From NCBI RefSeq assembly GCF_017832355.1, contig NZ_JAFIBY010000003.1, positions 469,799 to 533,798 on the forward strand: 64,000 nt of DNA, written 5' to 3'. The translations under genes were made by a program, and so were the position numbers. Below the pieces are notes generated by a model, which was not told where the DNA came from, made no database searches, and was given only the letters and a program-made list of their open reading frames with translations. Every line of letters starts with the position of its first letter. The stretch's first letter is position 1. Below are positions 56,712 to 64,000 of this stretch, piece after piece. This DNA comes from Serratia sp. PL17. Its GTDB lineage: Bacteria; Pseudomonadota; Gammaproteobacteria; Enterobacterales; Enterobacteriaceae.

Positions 56712-58493
56712 ATGGTGACAAACCGTCAGCGTTATCGTGAAAAAGTCTCCCAGATGATTAGCTGGGGGCACTGGTTCGCCTTATTCAATATTCTGCTTGC
56801 CCTCGGGCTAGGCAGCCGCTACCTGTTTGTCACCGACTGGCCCTCTTCCCTGCTGGGTCGGGTTTATGCCCTGGTCAGCTTACTGGGGCATTTCAGCTTT
56901 ATCGTTTTCGCTGGCTACCTGTTGGTGATATTCCCGCTCACCTTTGTGGTGATGTCGCAGCGGTTGCTGCGGTTTATTTCCGCCGCGTTGGCCACGACCG
57001 GGCTCACCTTACTGCTGGTAGACAGCGAAGTGTTTACGCACTTCCACCTTCACCTTAATCCGGTCGTATGGGAACTGGTGATCAACCCCGACCAGAGTGA
57101 GCTCGCGCGTGACTGGCAGCTGATGTTTATCTGCGTGCCCGTTATCTTCCTGGTGGAGATGTTGTTTGGTACCTGGAGCTGGCAAAAGCTGCGCAGCCTG
57201 AACCGTCAACGTTTCGGCAAGCCACTGGCCGTGCTGTTCATCAGTGCCTTTTTTGCATCGCACCTGATTTATATTTGGGCTGACGCCAATTTTTATCGCC
57301 CGATCACCATGCAGCGTGCCAATCTGCCGCTGTCATACCCAATGACCGCGCGAAAATTCCTTGAGAAACACGGGCTGCTCGATTCGCAAGAATATGAACG
57401 CCGCTTGGTGCAGCAAGGGAATCCAGAGGCCGTTGCGGTTGAATACCCGCTTAGCGACCTTAGCTATAGCGACAAAGGCAGTGGTTATAACCTGTTGATG
57501 ATCGTGGTGGATGGCGTACGGGAGCAGGACATGAAGCAGGATATGCCTGCCCTTACCCGTTTCGCACAGGAAAATGTCCGTTTCAGCGATCACTACAGCT
57601 CAGGTAATCATGCGGACACGGGTCTGTTTGGTCTGTTCTACGGCATTTCACCAACCTATCTGGACAGCATCCTTGCGTCACGCAAACCCTCAGCGCTGGT
57701 CAGTGCGCTCAGCGCCCAAGGGTATCAGTTTGGTTTGTTCTCATCTGATGGCTTCAATGCCAGCCTTTACCGACAGGCGCTGCTGACAGACTTCTCGCTG
57801 CCTACACCGATCAAGCAAAACGATGCGGTCACCACGCAGCAGTGGCAAAACTGGCTGACCGACCAGAGCGGCAATGGCCCGTGGTTCTCTTACATCAATT
57901 TCCGCGGCGCCGAACCTGCGGCCGATGAGAAAACCCCTGCCCCCGCCGATTTTATTCAGCGTTACCGCGCAGGCGCGCAAGATGTGGACGCACAAATTGC
58001 ACAGGTCATCAGCACGCTGAAAGAACGCGGCATGCTGGATAAAACCGTTGTGGTGATTACGGCAGAACACGGCGTTGAGTTTAATGATACCGGCAAAGGC
58101 AATTGGGGGGCTGGCAGCAGTTTCAACCAGCAACAGTTACAAGTGCCGTTGATCATCCACTGGCCAGGCACTCCGGCGCAGACCATTAATAAACTGACCG
58201 GTCATAACGACGTCATGCGCACCCTGATGCAACGCCTGCTGCACGTGAAAACCGCCCCTAATGACTATTCTCAAGGGGAAGACCTGTTTACCGCGCAGCG
58301 CAGGAACAACTGGATTGCCACGGGTGATAACAATCTGTTAGTTATCACCACACCAACGCAAACCCTGGTGTTGGACAACAATGGCACCTACCGCGCATAC
58401 GACAAGAATGACAACGAGATAAAAGACGAGAAGCCGCAACTTGCCCTGCTGCTGCAGGTGCTGACCGACGTGAAACGTTTCATCGCCAACTAA
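56712..58493 (+). CDS. yejM: Inner-membrane LPS sensor/regulator YejM (PbgA, LapC)
   Basis: A 593-residue protein (E. coli 586) with five membrane helices in the first 190 residues and a large periplasmic alkaline-phosphatase-like domain (LLMIVVDGVREQDMKQDMPAL, SDHYSSGNHADTGLFGLFYG, VVVITAEHGVEFNDTG). It senses periplasmic lipopolysaccharide and controls LpxC breakdown through LapB and FtsH. It is next to the tRNA-Pro gene, as in E. coli. Confidence 0.94.
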   Translation: MVTNRQRYREKVSQMISWGHWFALFNILLALGLGSRYLFVTDWPSSLLGRVYALVSLLGHFSFIVFAGYLLVIFPLTFVVMSQRLLRFISAALATTGLTLLLVDSEVFTHFHLHLNPVVWELVINPDQSELARDWQLMFICVPVIFLVEMLFGTWSWQKLRSLNRQRFGKPLAVLFISAFFASHLIYIWADANFYRPITMQRANLPLSYPMTARKFLEKHGLLDSQEYERRLVQQGNPEAVAVEYPLSDLSYSDKGSGYNLLMIVVDGVREQDMKQDMPALTRFAQENVRFSDHYSSGNHADTGLFGLFYGISPTYLDSILASRKPSALVSALSAQGYQFGLFSSDGFNASLYRQALLTDFSLPTPIKQNDAVTTQQWQNWLTDQSGNGPWFSYINFRGAEPAADEKTPAPADFIQRYRAGAQDVDAQIAQVISTLKERGMLDKTVVVITAEHGVEFNDTGKGNWGAGSSFNQQQLQVPLIIHWPGTPAQTINKLTGHNDVMRTLMQRLLHVKTAPNDYSQGEDLFTAQRRNNWIATGDNNLLVITTPTQTLVLDNNGTYRAYDKNDNEIKDEKPQLALLLQVLTDVKRFIAN

Positions 58494-58571
58494 CTGCTTA
58501 AAATACAAGCAGTCAGGCGTATGTACTCTTGCTTTGGCGTTTGGAACAGGTAGTATAATTTTCCATAGTAT

Positions 58572-58648
58572 CGGCATGTAGCGCAGCTTGGTAGCGCACC
58601 GTCATGGGGTGTCGGGGGTCGGAGGTTCGAATCCTCTCATGCCGACCA
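58572..58648 (+). tRNA. proL: tRNA-Pro (GGG)
   Basis: A 77-nt cloverleaf. The acceptor stem is CGGCATG/CATGCCG with encoded ACCA at the 3' end; the anticodon loop ATGGGGT gives GGG; the T arm is GGAGGTTCGAATCCTC. It lies just after yejM, as E. coli proL does. Its 3' half is a likely phage attachment site, because phage genes begin directly downstream. Confidence 0.96.
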
Positions 58649-58662
58649 AAAATACTTAGAAA

Positions 58663-58690
58663 AACCAACCCGTTGCGGTTGGTTTTTTTA
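58663..58690 (+). terminator. Terminator after tRNA-Pro
   Basis: AACCAACC/GGTTGGTT 8-bp stem with a CGTTGC loop and seven T. It ends the tRNA transcript and insulates the prophage. Confidence 0.9.
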
Positions 58691-58706
58691 TGCCTTAAAT
58701 TTTAAC

Positions 58707-58737
58707 ATGGTAAAAAGATGGTAAACCCATGGTAAAA
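58707..58737 (+). repeat. Three direct repeats ATGGTAAA at 11-bp period
   Basis: Copies start at 58707, 58718 and 58729, each ATGGTAAA followed by A or C and two varied bases. One-helical-turn phasing beside a phage attachment site suggests binding sites for integrase or an accessory protein. Confidence 0.55.
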
Positions 58738-58956
58738 CTACCGACGAAATGAGTGATCGAACTCAATACGTCTATACCGTAATGAGCCTCTTTTTGTCAC
58801 ACCTGCCCAGCACTGCTTATCTTATGTTTTTACAGTGTTTTTTCTCTTTACAGAAAAACCTACTCCCGCTCAGAAACACCCATTTTTGCACTATCCATGC
58901 CCCATTTATGCCCCATTGGCACGCTGAGCATTGAAAAAATCACCCACCCGAATATA

Positions 58957-58972
58957 CTGTATAAAATCACAG
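58957..58972. promoter_or_regulatory. LexA (SOS) box upstream of dinI-like gene
   Basis: CTGTATAAAATCACAG has the CTG-N10-CAG form, with flanking TA and TT (TACTGTAT...ACAGTT), close to the LexA consensus. It lies 20 bp before the dinI-like ATG, so the two-gene unit should be switched on by DNA damage. Confidence 0.88.
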
Positions 58973-58991
58973 TTAAATTAAGGGCGCATAA

Positions 58992-59234
58992 ATGTTCGTA
59001 GAACTCGTATTTGATAAACGCAATGTTGCAGAACTCCCTGGTGCTGCTGAAATGATCAAAGCAGAACTGACCAAACGGGTTCACGGTATTTTTCCTGCCG
59101 CTGACGTTCGGGTAAAACCAATGCAGGCAAATAGCCTGAACACCGACGCCAGTAAAAGCGACAAAGAAAAGCTCAATAGGATGTTGGAGGAGATGTTCGA
59201 AGAAGCCGATGAGTGGCTGGTCACTGATATCTGA
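58992..59234 (+). CDS. DinI-family protein
   Basis: An 80-residue DinI-like protein: MFVELVFDKRNVAELPGAAEMIKAELTKRVHGIFPAADVRVKPM gives the beta-alpha-beta core, and the C-terminal helix is rich in Glu/Asp (LEEMFEEADEWL) as in DinI, where it mimics DNA and binds RecA filaments. Phage copies tune SOS induction. Its LexA box is immediately upstream. The stop codon overlaps the next ATG by one base. Confidence 0.9.
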   Translation: MFVELVFDKRNVAELPGAAEMIKAELTKRVHGIFPAADVRVKPMQANSLNTDASKSDKEKLNRMLEEMFEEADEWLVTDI

Positions 59235-59476
59235 TGGGCAGCTTCAGAATAGGCGCTAAACAGATCTTCTTTCTAACAGAAAATGAACGGTTCCCTTCGC
59301 CTGATCACAACAGCGCGATCATGCTGGCGATTAGAGAAGATGAAGAGGGTCAGGGCTGGCTGTACACTCATCACACCCGAGACTGGCGATTGGTTTCAGA
59401 AACACCATACCCTACAGAGAACCTGGCGTTAGAAGCTGCGCTCGCTTTCGAAATAGACGTACTCTATAAAAAATAG
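59234..59476 (+). CDS. Unknown small phage protein coupled to dinI
   Basis: An 80-residue protein, translationally coupled to the dinI-like gene (TGATG overlap) and so probably SOS-induced too. It has no family I recognise. It looks like a small soluble beta-rich domain (IGAKQIFFLTENERFPSP, GWLYTHHTRDWRLVSE) with a C-terminal helix (ENLALEAALAFEIDVLYKK). No signal or membrane segment. It may be an accessory (moron) gene. Confidence 0.7.
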   Translation: MGSFRIGAKQIFFLTENERFPSPDHNSAIMLAIREDEEGQGWLYTHHTRDWRLVSETPYPTENLALEAALAFEIDVLYKK

Positions 59477-59493
59477 CCGGGGTATGTCCCGGC
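59465..59493 (-). terminator. Terminator at the end of the tail-fibre genes
   Basis: GCCGGG/CCCGGC stem with a 6-base loop; on the minus strand TATTTTTTATAG follows. It ends the late tail transcript and overlaps the stop of the convergent small gene. Confidence 0.8.
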
Positions 59494-59502
59494 CTCTAAT
59501 CG

Positions 59503-60936
59503 TTAAGGCTCGCTTGCTTGTGCTTCTATCTCTTCTGCCACTGGCATTGCTAAACGCAAGTCAATCCAGCGCCCCTCCGGGATATCCATCGGATCACCGG
59601 CCACAATCGCGGCTGTATCAATGTCAAAGCGTCGCTTGCTGACTTTCACATAGATTGTGCCGTCCTTGCCAGTGCTGGTTTCCACAAAGCACAGGCGGTT
59701 ACCGTTAACGTCCTGGGGCACTTCGATGTTCCAGCCTTCCTCGGCAAAGCCTAACGAACCGGTCACTTTGTAGACCCCGACAGACACCCGCTCAGCAGTT
59801 ACACCTTCAGCCTCACCGTTCACGGCCACGCTACCTGCCAAGGTAAATCCGTCCAGGTAATCATCCGCCATTTTTTCAGGTGAGCCAGATAACCTGGCAA
59901 TAGGCGATGCTTTCTTGATGAAGCCGTTACTGTCTACCGTCGTGTTAGCCTCAGACCACATCCACAGCCAAGGCGTAAAAGCTGAACCAGTCCAACCACG
60001 GACTGCTATTTTTCCAAGCTGGTTGCCATTGGCCCCGTAGCCAAAGCAGGTTTGCACTGTGCGATAACTCTCGTCGGTTTCGGCTTGCGTAACCGCCCAC
60101 GAACGCGTATCGAGAAAATAAGTTCCGGTGTCTTTAAATGGATTCCCTAGTGGGTCTGTCGCCACATACCCCCGGCGGCTTCTCATCTGTCTGCCAAAAT
60201 CACCTCGATTGGCTGCCGTTACACCTTTTGTCAGCCCCCAGTCTTTTAGGTTAGGGATATCTTCGACCGTTGGCTTATCTAAATCACTAAACAACCTTGT
60301 CCAGGTAACTACGCCGGGTGATACGGTGGTGGATGAACCAACCCAGGATTGACGCCCGACGGCTATGGCAAGGTATGCGCAACTTGGGCCACCATCGACC
60401 GGCATCGACATAACCGCGCCAGAGACGTTACCGGGCCTATTAGCCGTCGCTACCGTGTATCGCTGTATCGACGACTTATTGTCTTTCGAAAAGGCATCAC
60501 TCGTATGAATTGGTCCAGAACCAAAACCAGCAGATACGACGGGCTTAACATTATCAGCAGAGTTTTGTTCACTGACCTTTGCCGCAGCAGCGGATTTTGC
60601 TGCGTCAGCTCTCATGGCATCGACGGTTTGAACTATTTCTGGCGTGATGTCGCTTTCACCAGGACGACGCAGGAAGTCATTAAGTGAGCCTGGCAGCGAG
60701 TCCGCATAAACTTCTATTGTGCCTACCCGTTCAGGCTGAGCACCATAGACAGAAATAATTACTTCATACGCACCAGGCTCAACATTAAGCGAATACAGGC
60801 CAGTATCGTCGGTGACAGACTGCGACTTTGCCAGATTCAGTACCGTTGACGATGTTTTCATTGAGCGCATCGTAATGGTTACGCCGGAGCGAGAATCACC
60901 GTAAGGTCCCTTTAATACACCGCTAATTAATGTCAT
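59503..60936 (-). CDS. Phage tail fibre protein with N-terminal tail-attachment domain
   Basis: A 477-residue fibre. Residues 1-95 match the prophage tail fibre N-terminal domain: ISGVLKGPYGDSRSGVTITM, TGLYSLNVEPGAYEVIISVYG, YADSLPGSLNDFLRRPGE. A short Ala-rich helix (ADAAKSAAAAK) follows. The middle (residues about 200-330) may be a knob domain. The last 145 residues are homologous to the C-terminus of the next gene upstream (VDSNGFIKKASPI, IPEGRWIDLR). It starts 5 bp after that gene's stop and its ribosome site (TGGAGAA) is inside that stop region. Confidence 0.8.
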   Translation of the reverse strand: MTLISGVLKGPYGDSRSGVTITMRSMKTSSTVLNLAKSQSVTDDTGLYSLNVEPGAYEVIISVYGAQPERVGTIEVYADSLPGSLNDFLRRPGESDITPEIVQTVDAMRADAAKSAAAAKVSEQNSADNVKPVVSAGFGSGPIHTSDAFSKDNKSSIQRYTVATANRPGNVSGAVMSMPVDGGPSCAYLAIAVGRQSWVGSSTTVSPGVVTWTRLFSDLDKPTVEDIPNLKDWGLTKGVTAANRGDFGRQMRSRRGYVATDPLGNPFKDTGTYFLDTRSWAVTQAETDESYRTVQTCFGYGANGNQLGKIAVRGWTGSAFTPWLWMWSEANTTVDSNGFIKKASPIARLSGSPEKMADDYLDGFTLAGSVAVNGEAEGVTAERVSVGVYKVTGSLGFAEEGWNIEVPQDVNGNRLCFVETSTGKDGTIYVKVSKRRFDIDTAAIVAGDPMDIPEGRWIDLRLAMPVAEEIEAQASEP

Positions 60937-60941
60937 GTTTT

Positions 60942-62114
60942 CTATTTCTCCATATTGGTTGGCATTTCTACACGCAGATCAACCCAGCGCCCCTTTGGAA
61001 TATCGATCGGCATCCCTTCTTCATATCCCAACACTTCATTGCGGGCGAATTCCGGCGCAGTCGGGTACGTACGGTGGTAAGTTTTGATCAGCAGATCACC
61101 GGTTGGCTCTACCTCGTAATCCACCCAGATTAGCGGCTGCTTGTTGCGGTCGAGCGGTACTTCAATACCACCATCAGAACCGCCCCACTGCGCATCAGAA
61201 TTAAATCCTAACGTGCCGGATACACGGTAAATACCCTCGCTCACTCGTTCAGTGGAAACTCCTTGACTTTCTTCGTTGAGTTCACAGGTTCCGTCACCGA
61301 ATAATTTAACGATTGGCGATGCCTTTTTTAGAAATCCGTTTCCATCAACCGTTGTATTTCTTGTTGACCACAAATCATATGCACCAACGAAATTATTGTT
61401 GATGTTTAACGCAATCCTTGCGAGTCCCGTTGTGGTGATCTGCAAATGCGCATACCATCGACCATCTGCACCATTTCCTGATGTATCACCATTTGACATG
61501 GTGAATACAAAACCCCACTTATCAGGCGAACCCCAAAGGTTATTATCGAATGTCGTAACGCCGGGGTATTGCCAGTTCTGGCCAGAGTTAATACTCGTCG
61601 TGAATAAATTTCGCGCTGTACTACTACCTGTGCCGCCCTGGTTAATGGGCACTACGCCATTAACTTTATCCGCTTTTTTCTCTAAAGCTGAATTATCTGC
61701 CTTAGATTTCAGTGATTCTGTTAATGCCTTCCAGGCCGGGCCGGTAAACGTACTGCCGTCAGGTAATTTAACCGTAATATCCCCAGTTCCGCTGAATAGT
61801 TGCTGCCAGTTATCTTTGTCGAGGTTTAGACCGCGCAACGCTTTGGCTGTCTCCGCTGCCAGTTGGGCGGTGATAAGGTTCATCGCGTCGCGCGGTACGG
61901 CATACCAGGCGGCCCCGGCCTGCGTCGGTCCGTCATAAGCTTTAATCAGAGTGACCTGCGTGGCGCTATCAACAGTCTTCACCGGCAGTGTATAGGTTAC
62001 GCCGCCGACAGCGCTTACAATGAAATCACCGGCTTTCAGCTCGGTATTGAATGCCGTTCCTGCGCCCTTCACTACGGCAGAGTTGTTCGTTAGGGTTAGA
62101 GTGCCTGCTGGCAT
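60942..62114 (-). CDS. Phage tail fibre-like protein
   Basis: A 390-residue protein. Residues 1-80 form a beta-rich start (PAGTLTLTNNSAVVKGAGTAFNTELKAGDFIVS) seen in fibre proteins. Then comes a helical spacer ending VNGVVPINQGGTGSSTARNLF, a linker motif common in fibres, a receptor-binding-like middle, and a C-terminal 140 residues related to the neighbouring fibre. I start at 62114 because CAGGAGAGCATT precedes it; the frame to 62153 runs into the terminator. Confidence 0.78.
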   Translation of the reverse strand: MPAGTLTLTNNSAVVKGAGTAFNTELKAGDFIVSAVGGVTYTLPVKTVDSATQVTLIKAYDGPTQAGAAWYAVPRDAMNLITAQLAAETAKALRGLNLDKDNWQQLFSGTGDITVKLPDGSTFTGPAWKALTESLKSKADNSALEKKADKVNGVVPINQGGTGSSTARNLFTTSINSGQNWQYPGVTTFDNNLWGSPDKWGFVFTMSNGDTSGNGADGRWYAHLQITTTGLARIALNINNNFVGAYDLWSTRNTTVDGNGFLKKASPIVKLFGDGTCELNEESQGVSTERVSEGIYRVSGTLGFNSDAQWGGSDGGIEVPLDRNKQPLIWVDYEVEPTGDLLIKTYHRTYPTAPEFARNEVLGYEEGMPIDIPKGRWVDLRVEMPTNMEK

Positions 62115-62136
62115 AATGCTCTCCTGAATTTTGGCA

Positions 62137-62162
62137 TTAAAAAACCGGCTCAATGGCCGGTT
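62137..62162 (-). terminator. Terminator between the tail-associated and fibre genes
   Basis: AACCGGC/GCCGGTT stem with a 6-base loop; on the minus strand a T-run (TTTTTTAATG) follows just past the stop at 62164. It may lower the amount of fibre mRNA relative to upstream tail genes. Confidence 0.75.
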
Positions 62163-62163
62163 G

Positions 62164-63153
62164 TTAGAAGTAGTGGTCAGCGTTAATAACCATTAGCGGC
62201 ATTTGGGACGAATACCATCGCGTTGATACATTCCATTTCGTTTGTATTTTAGCTCCGGAATCAGCACGCCAGAATTGAACCGACGAACCGTTAAATCTAT
62301 AGCCACAACTGTAATAGTTATAATAGCCACCACTCATTTCTGAGTTGCCACGCATAAATGCATTAACTGCAAGCGGTATCATAGGTCTCGCAATACCCGT
62401 ATTGACCAAATCGTCTGGGTTTGCACCCACATTTACTGAGCGCCCATCCCAGAGCAAAGGCTCACAGTCACTCGTAAATGTGTTATTCCCAGTGGTGTTT
62501 TTAATCAACATACCGTAACCACTTGGTGTAGGTGGGTAATATCCGCTATTCATAATTACCACCTGCACACTGGCAGTCGTTCGGAAAGGCTCGCCACTGC
62601 CATTATCACGCGATACAGTTAATTCATTAGATTCAACAGAATGATATACAGACACACCAGGATCATCACAGCGGACATAAACAATTTTTGTATTGTCATT
62701 TTGAACCGTTGGCAGAGTCCATTGCCCATTTATAGTAACGTTCCCTTTCCATGCAACAAAACCGAGCCGCTGTGCACTGTTTATGCTTATCCAATCAACA
62801 GAGTTTTGGATCATTATCCCGTAAGCCCCTGAAACTGATTGCGGTTGCTGGACTTGATATATGCTGAATTCGGTAAAAAATGCCTGATTATTTGCCGAGG
62901 AAAAATCAACGATGATTCTTCCTCCATCCGTGCGCCAGCCCGTGATCCCTCCGTAAAATGGCGGATTGGTCGAACTACCAAAGATATAGCCCGTCTGACC
63001 AACGATAAAGACCGGGTTTCCAGGAACATAATCCGAGGGAGTATATATTTTCTGTCTATTTCCATCGGCCCAAGGTTCTTTATCGTTGGCTAACAGCGAA
63101 GGGCTATTCACTGCTGCCAACTCTTTGCCATTCACAACAATTCCATAGGCCAT
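62164..63153 (-). CDS. Tail-tip associated protein of unknown function
   Basis: A 329-residue protein starting MAYGIVVNGKELAAVNSPSLLA and rich in beta strands, Gly, Asn, Ser and Tyr. It has two similar halves in outline: GAYGIMIQNSVDWISIN and GYGMLIKNTTGNNTFTS both echo the start MAYGIVVNG, so there may be three repeat units. It lies one base after the J-type gene, where lambdoid phages keep small tail-tip or fibre-assembly genes. A DUF6453-type family is possible from memory. The role is unknown; host-receptor contact or decoration is plausible. Confidence 0.65.
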   Translation of the reverse strand: MAYGIVVNGKELAAVNSPSLLANDKEPWADGNRQKIYTPSDYVPGNPVFIVGQTGYIFGSSTNPPFYGGITGWRTDGGRIIVDFSSANNQAFFTEFSIYQVQQPQSVSGAYGIMIQNSVDWISINSAQRLGFVAWKGNVTINGQWTLPTVQNDNTKIVYVRCDDPGVSVYHSVESNELTVSRDNGSGEPFRTTASVQVVIMNSGYYPPTPSGYGMLIKNTTGNNTFTSDCEPLLWDGRSVNVGANPDDLVNTGIARPMIPLAVNAFMRGNSEMSGGYYNYYSCGYRFNGSSVQFWRADSGAKIQTKWNVSTRWYSSQMPLMVINADHYF

Positions 63154-63154
63154 A

Positions 63155-64000
63155 TTAAAGCCTCCCCATCCTTACGCGCAGATTGCCGCCAGCGTCATAA
63201 ACGTTAATCTGATCGCCGCGTATCTCCATCCGGCCATTGCCATCACCGCCGTTAATCTGAATCTGCCCTGCGCCAGATCCGCTTTTATCCAGTCTCCATC
63301 CGCTGGTAGCGCTAAAATTATCAGACTGGATAAATCCGCTAATTTTGGCATTCACAATAGCCCCGTCTTTAATATGAGCAGTATCAATAGACGCTTTTTG
63401 AATAAACGCATCACTTAGAAATGCCTGCCCATTAATTACTGCAAAAGGAGAGTATTGTGTGTCGCCGATACCACTCATCAGCACAAACTGATTTGCATTG
63501 AAACCAATGCGAGTTATTACCGGCTTGCCAGTTTCTGCCAACACTGCGATCGACATGCCTGCACTATAGAAAACGTCGTTAATGCGAATGCCAGCTTTCA
63601 ACGTATGGATAGCCGTTGCGCCGTCGGCGTCGACCGTGGCTGTCAGTTTGTCCTCAAGTACCGCCGTCACATCGTCTATCTGGACCTGAACTTGTGTTCT
63701 CAACTCCGCCAAGCCGCGATCAACTTCCGCTATGGTAGTTTTTACAATGAGGATATCGGCACGCACCGTGCCATACTGCGCCCACTGATGCTCTACCGTC
63801 GCGTTGTTGGCCAGCGCATTCTGAATGATGGCCTCAATGTTTGTATCAATGTCGCCAGTAAGGCGGTCACCGTCTTTATCCGTCAGGAAACCATCACCAA
63901 TACTCTCAAGATAGTCATCAGCGTTCGCGTTAGACTGCCCCTTAATCCAGCCGGTCCAATCTCCGATATTACCGGTCCTGTCCTGTAGACGTGCACGAAA
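63155..64000 (-). CDS. J-type phage host-specificity (tail tip) protein, C-terminal part
   Basis: The frame is open to the last base of the window, at least 281 codons, and has no internal stop, so it is the 3' part of a much larger gene. The part before the first start-like codon reads RARLQDRTGNIGDWTGWIKG, as in the fibronectin-like region of lambda J. Then come DGDRLTGDIDTNIEAIIQNALANNATVEHQWAQYGTVRADI and DKLTATVDADGATAIHTLKAGIRINDVFYSAGMSIAVL, as in the DUF1983 region. It ends GGNLRVRMGRL. It would form the central tail tip that meets the host receptor. Confidence 0.85.
   Translation of the reverse strand, partial: FRARLQDRTGNIGDWTGWIKGQSNANADDYLESIGDGFLTDKDGDRLTGDIDTNIEAIIQNALANNATVEHQWAQYGTVRADILIVKTTIAEVDRGLAELRTQVQVQIDDVTAVLEDKLTATVDADGATAIHTLKAGIRINDVFYSAGMSIAVLAETGKPVITRIGFNANQFVLMSGIGDTQYSPFAVINGQAFLSDAFIQKASIDTAHIKDGAIVNAKISGFIQSDNFSATSGWRLDKSGSGAGQIQINGGDGNGRMEIRGDQINVYDAGGNLRVRMGRL

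Larger units (their letters stand above)
58649..64000. mobile_element. Prophage end integrated at tRNA-Pro (partial)
   Basis: All genes after the tRNA are phage-like: a LexA-controlled dinI homologue, a small unknown gene, two tail-fibre genes, a tail-associated protein and a J-type tail-tip protein. Late tail genes run toward the tRNA on the minus strand, the layout of the right end of a lambdoid prophage. The integrase and far attachment site lie beyond the window. The tRNA stays intact because the phage supplies or keeps its 3' end. Confidence 0.85.

Noticed and set aside
1..64000. CRISPR arrays, insertion sequences, rRNA genes or a replication origin
   Set aside because: No regularly spaced repeats, transposase-like frames, rRNA sequence or DnaA-box cluster was seen.

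Overview
The window comes from the chromosome of an enterobacterium, most likely Serratia or a close relative. Many proteins match E. coli proteins closely in length and motifs. From about 18.3 kb to 58.7 kb the gene order follows the E. coli block lysP-yeiE-yeiH-nfo-fruAKB-setB-yeiW-yeiP-yeiR-lpxT-mepS-pdeN-yejABEF-yejG-bcr-rsuA-radD-rplY-yejKLM-proL. The genus is an inference from gene content and composition, not from a database match.

Region 1 (1-18.3 kb) is accessory-like. It holds the end of an S24 (LexA/CI-type) repressor, a stand-alone thioester-reductase-like oxidoreductase, a small membrane protein, a short HolE-like DNA polymerase III theta protein next to sbcB (exonuclease I), and a putrescine-use locus (puuP, puuA, divergent puuR). 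A ribose-type ABC importer follows, with ATPase and permease but no binding protein, and three tandem met-box-like 8-mers lie just upstream. Next is a Fur-controlled iron-siderophore set: TonB receptor and binding lipoprotein on the plus strand, permease and ATPase on the minus strand. The two halves converge on a 0.5 kb GC-rich inverted-repeat element. A membrane protein with a degenerate GGDEF domain closes the region.

Region 2 (18.3-58.7 kb) is the conserved backbone: lysine permease, YeiE regulator and YeiH, endonuclease IV, and the fructose PTS operon with two Cra operators. It also carries sugar efflux (setB), the translation factor YeiP, lipid A phosphorylation (lpxT), a peptidoglycan endopeptidase (mepS), a c-di-GMP phosphodiesterase, the YejABEF peptide importer, Bcr, RsuA, RadD, ribosomal protein L25 and YejK/L/M. 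Relative to E. coli there are insertions: a Nudix hydrolase plus torYZ between fruB and setB; mtr, with a TrpR operator, between yeiW and yeiP; uxuAB plus a fimbrial-like orphan between yeiP and yeiR.

Region 3 (58.65 kb to the end) is one end of a lambdoid-type prophage at the tRNA-Pro(GGG) gene. It has an 11-bp-period triple repeat, a LexA-box-controlled dinI-like gene with a coupled small ORF, and minus-strand tail genes: two tail-fibre genes with related C-termini, a tail-associated protein of unknown role, and the C-terminal part of a J-type host-specificity protein running off the window.

The strongest candidates for something undescribed are the MetJ-box-associated orphan sugar-type ABC transporter, a near-consensus Fur box in a 605-bp gap with no gene, the composite inverted-repeat element, and the HolE-like gene beside sbcB.
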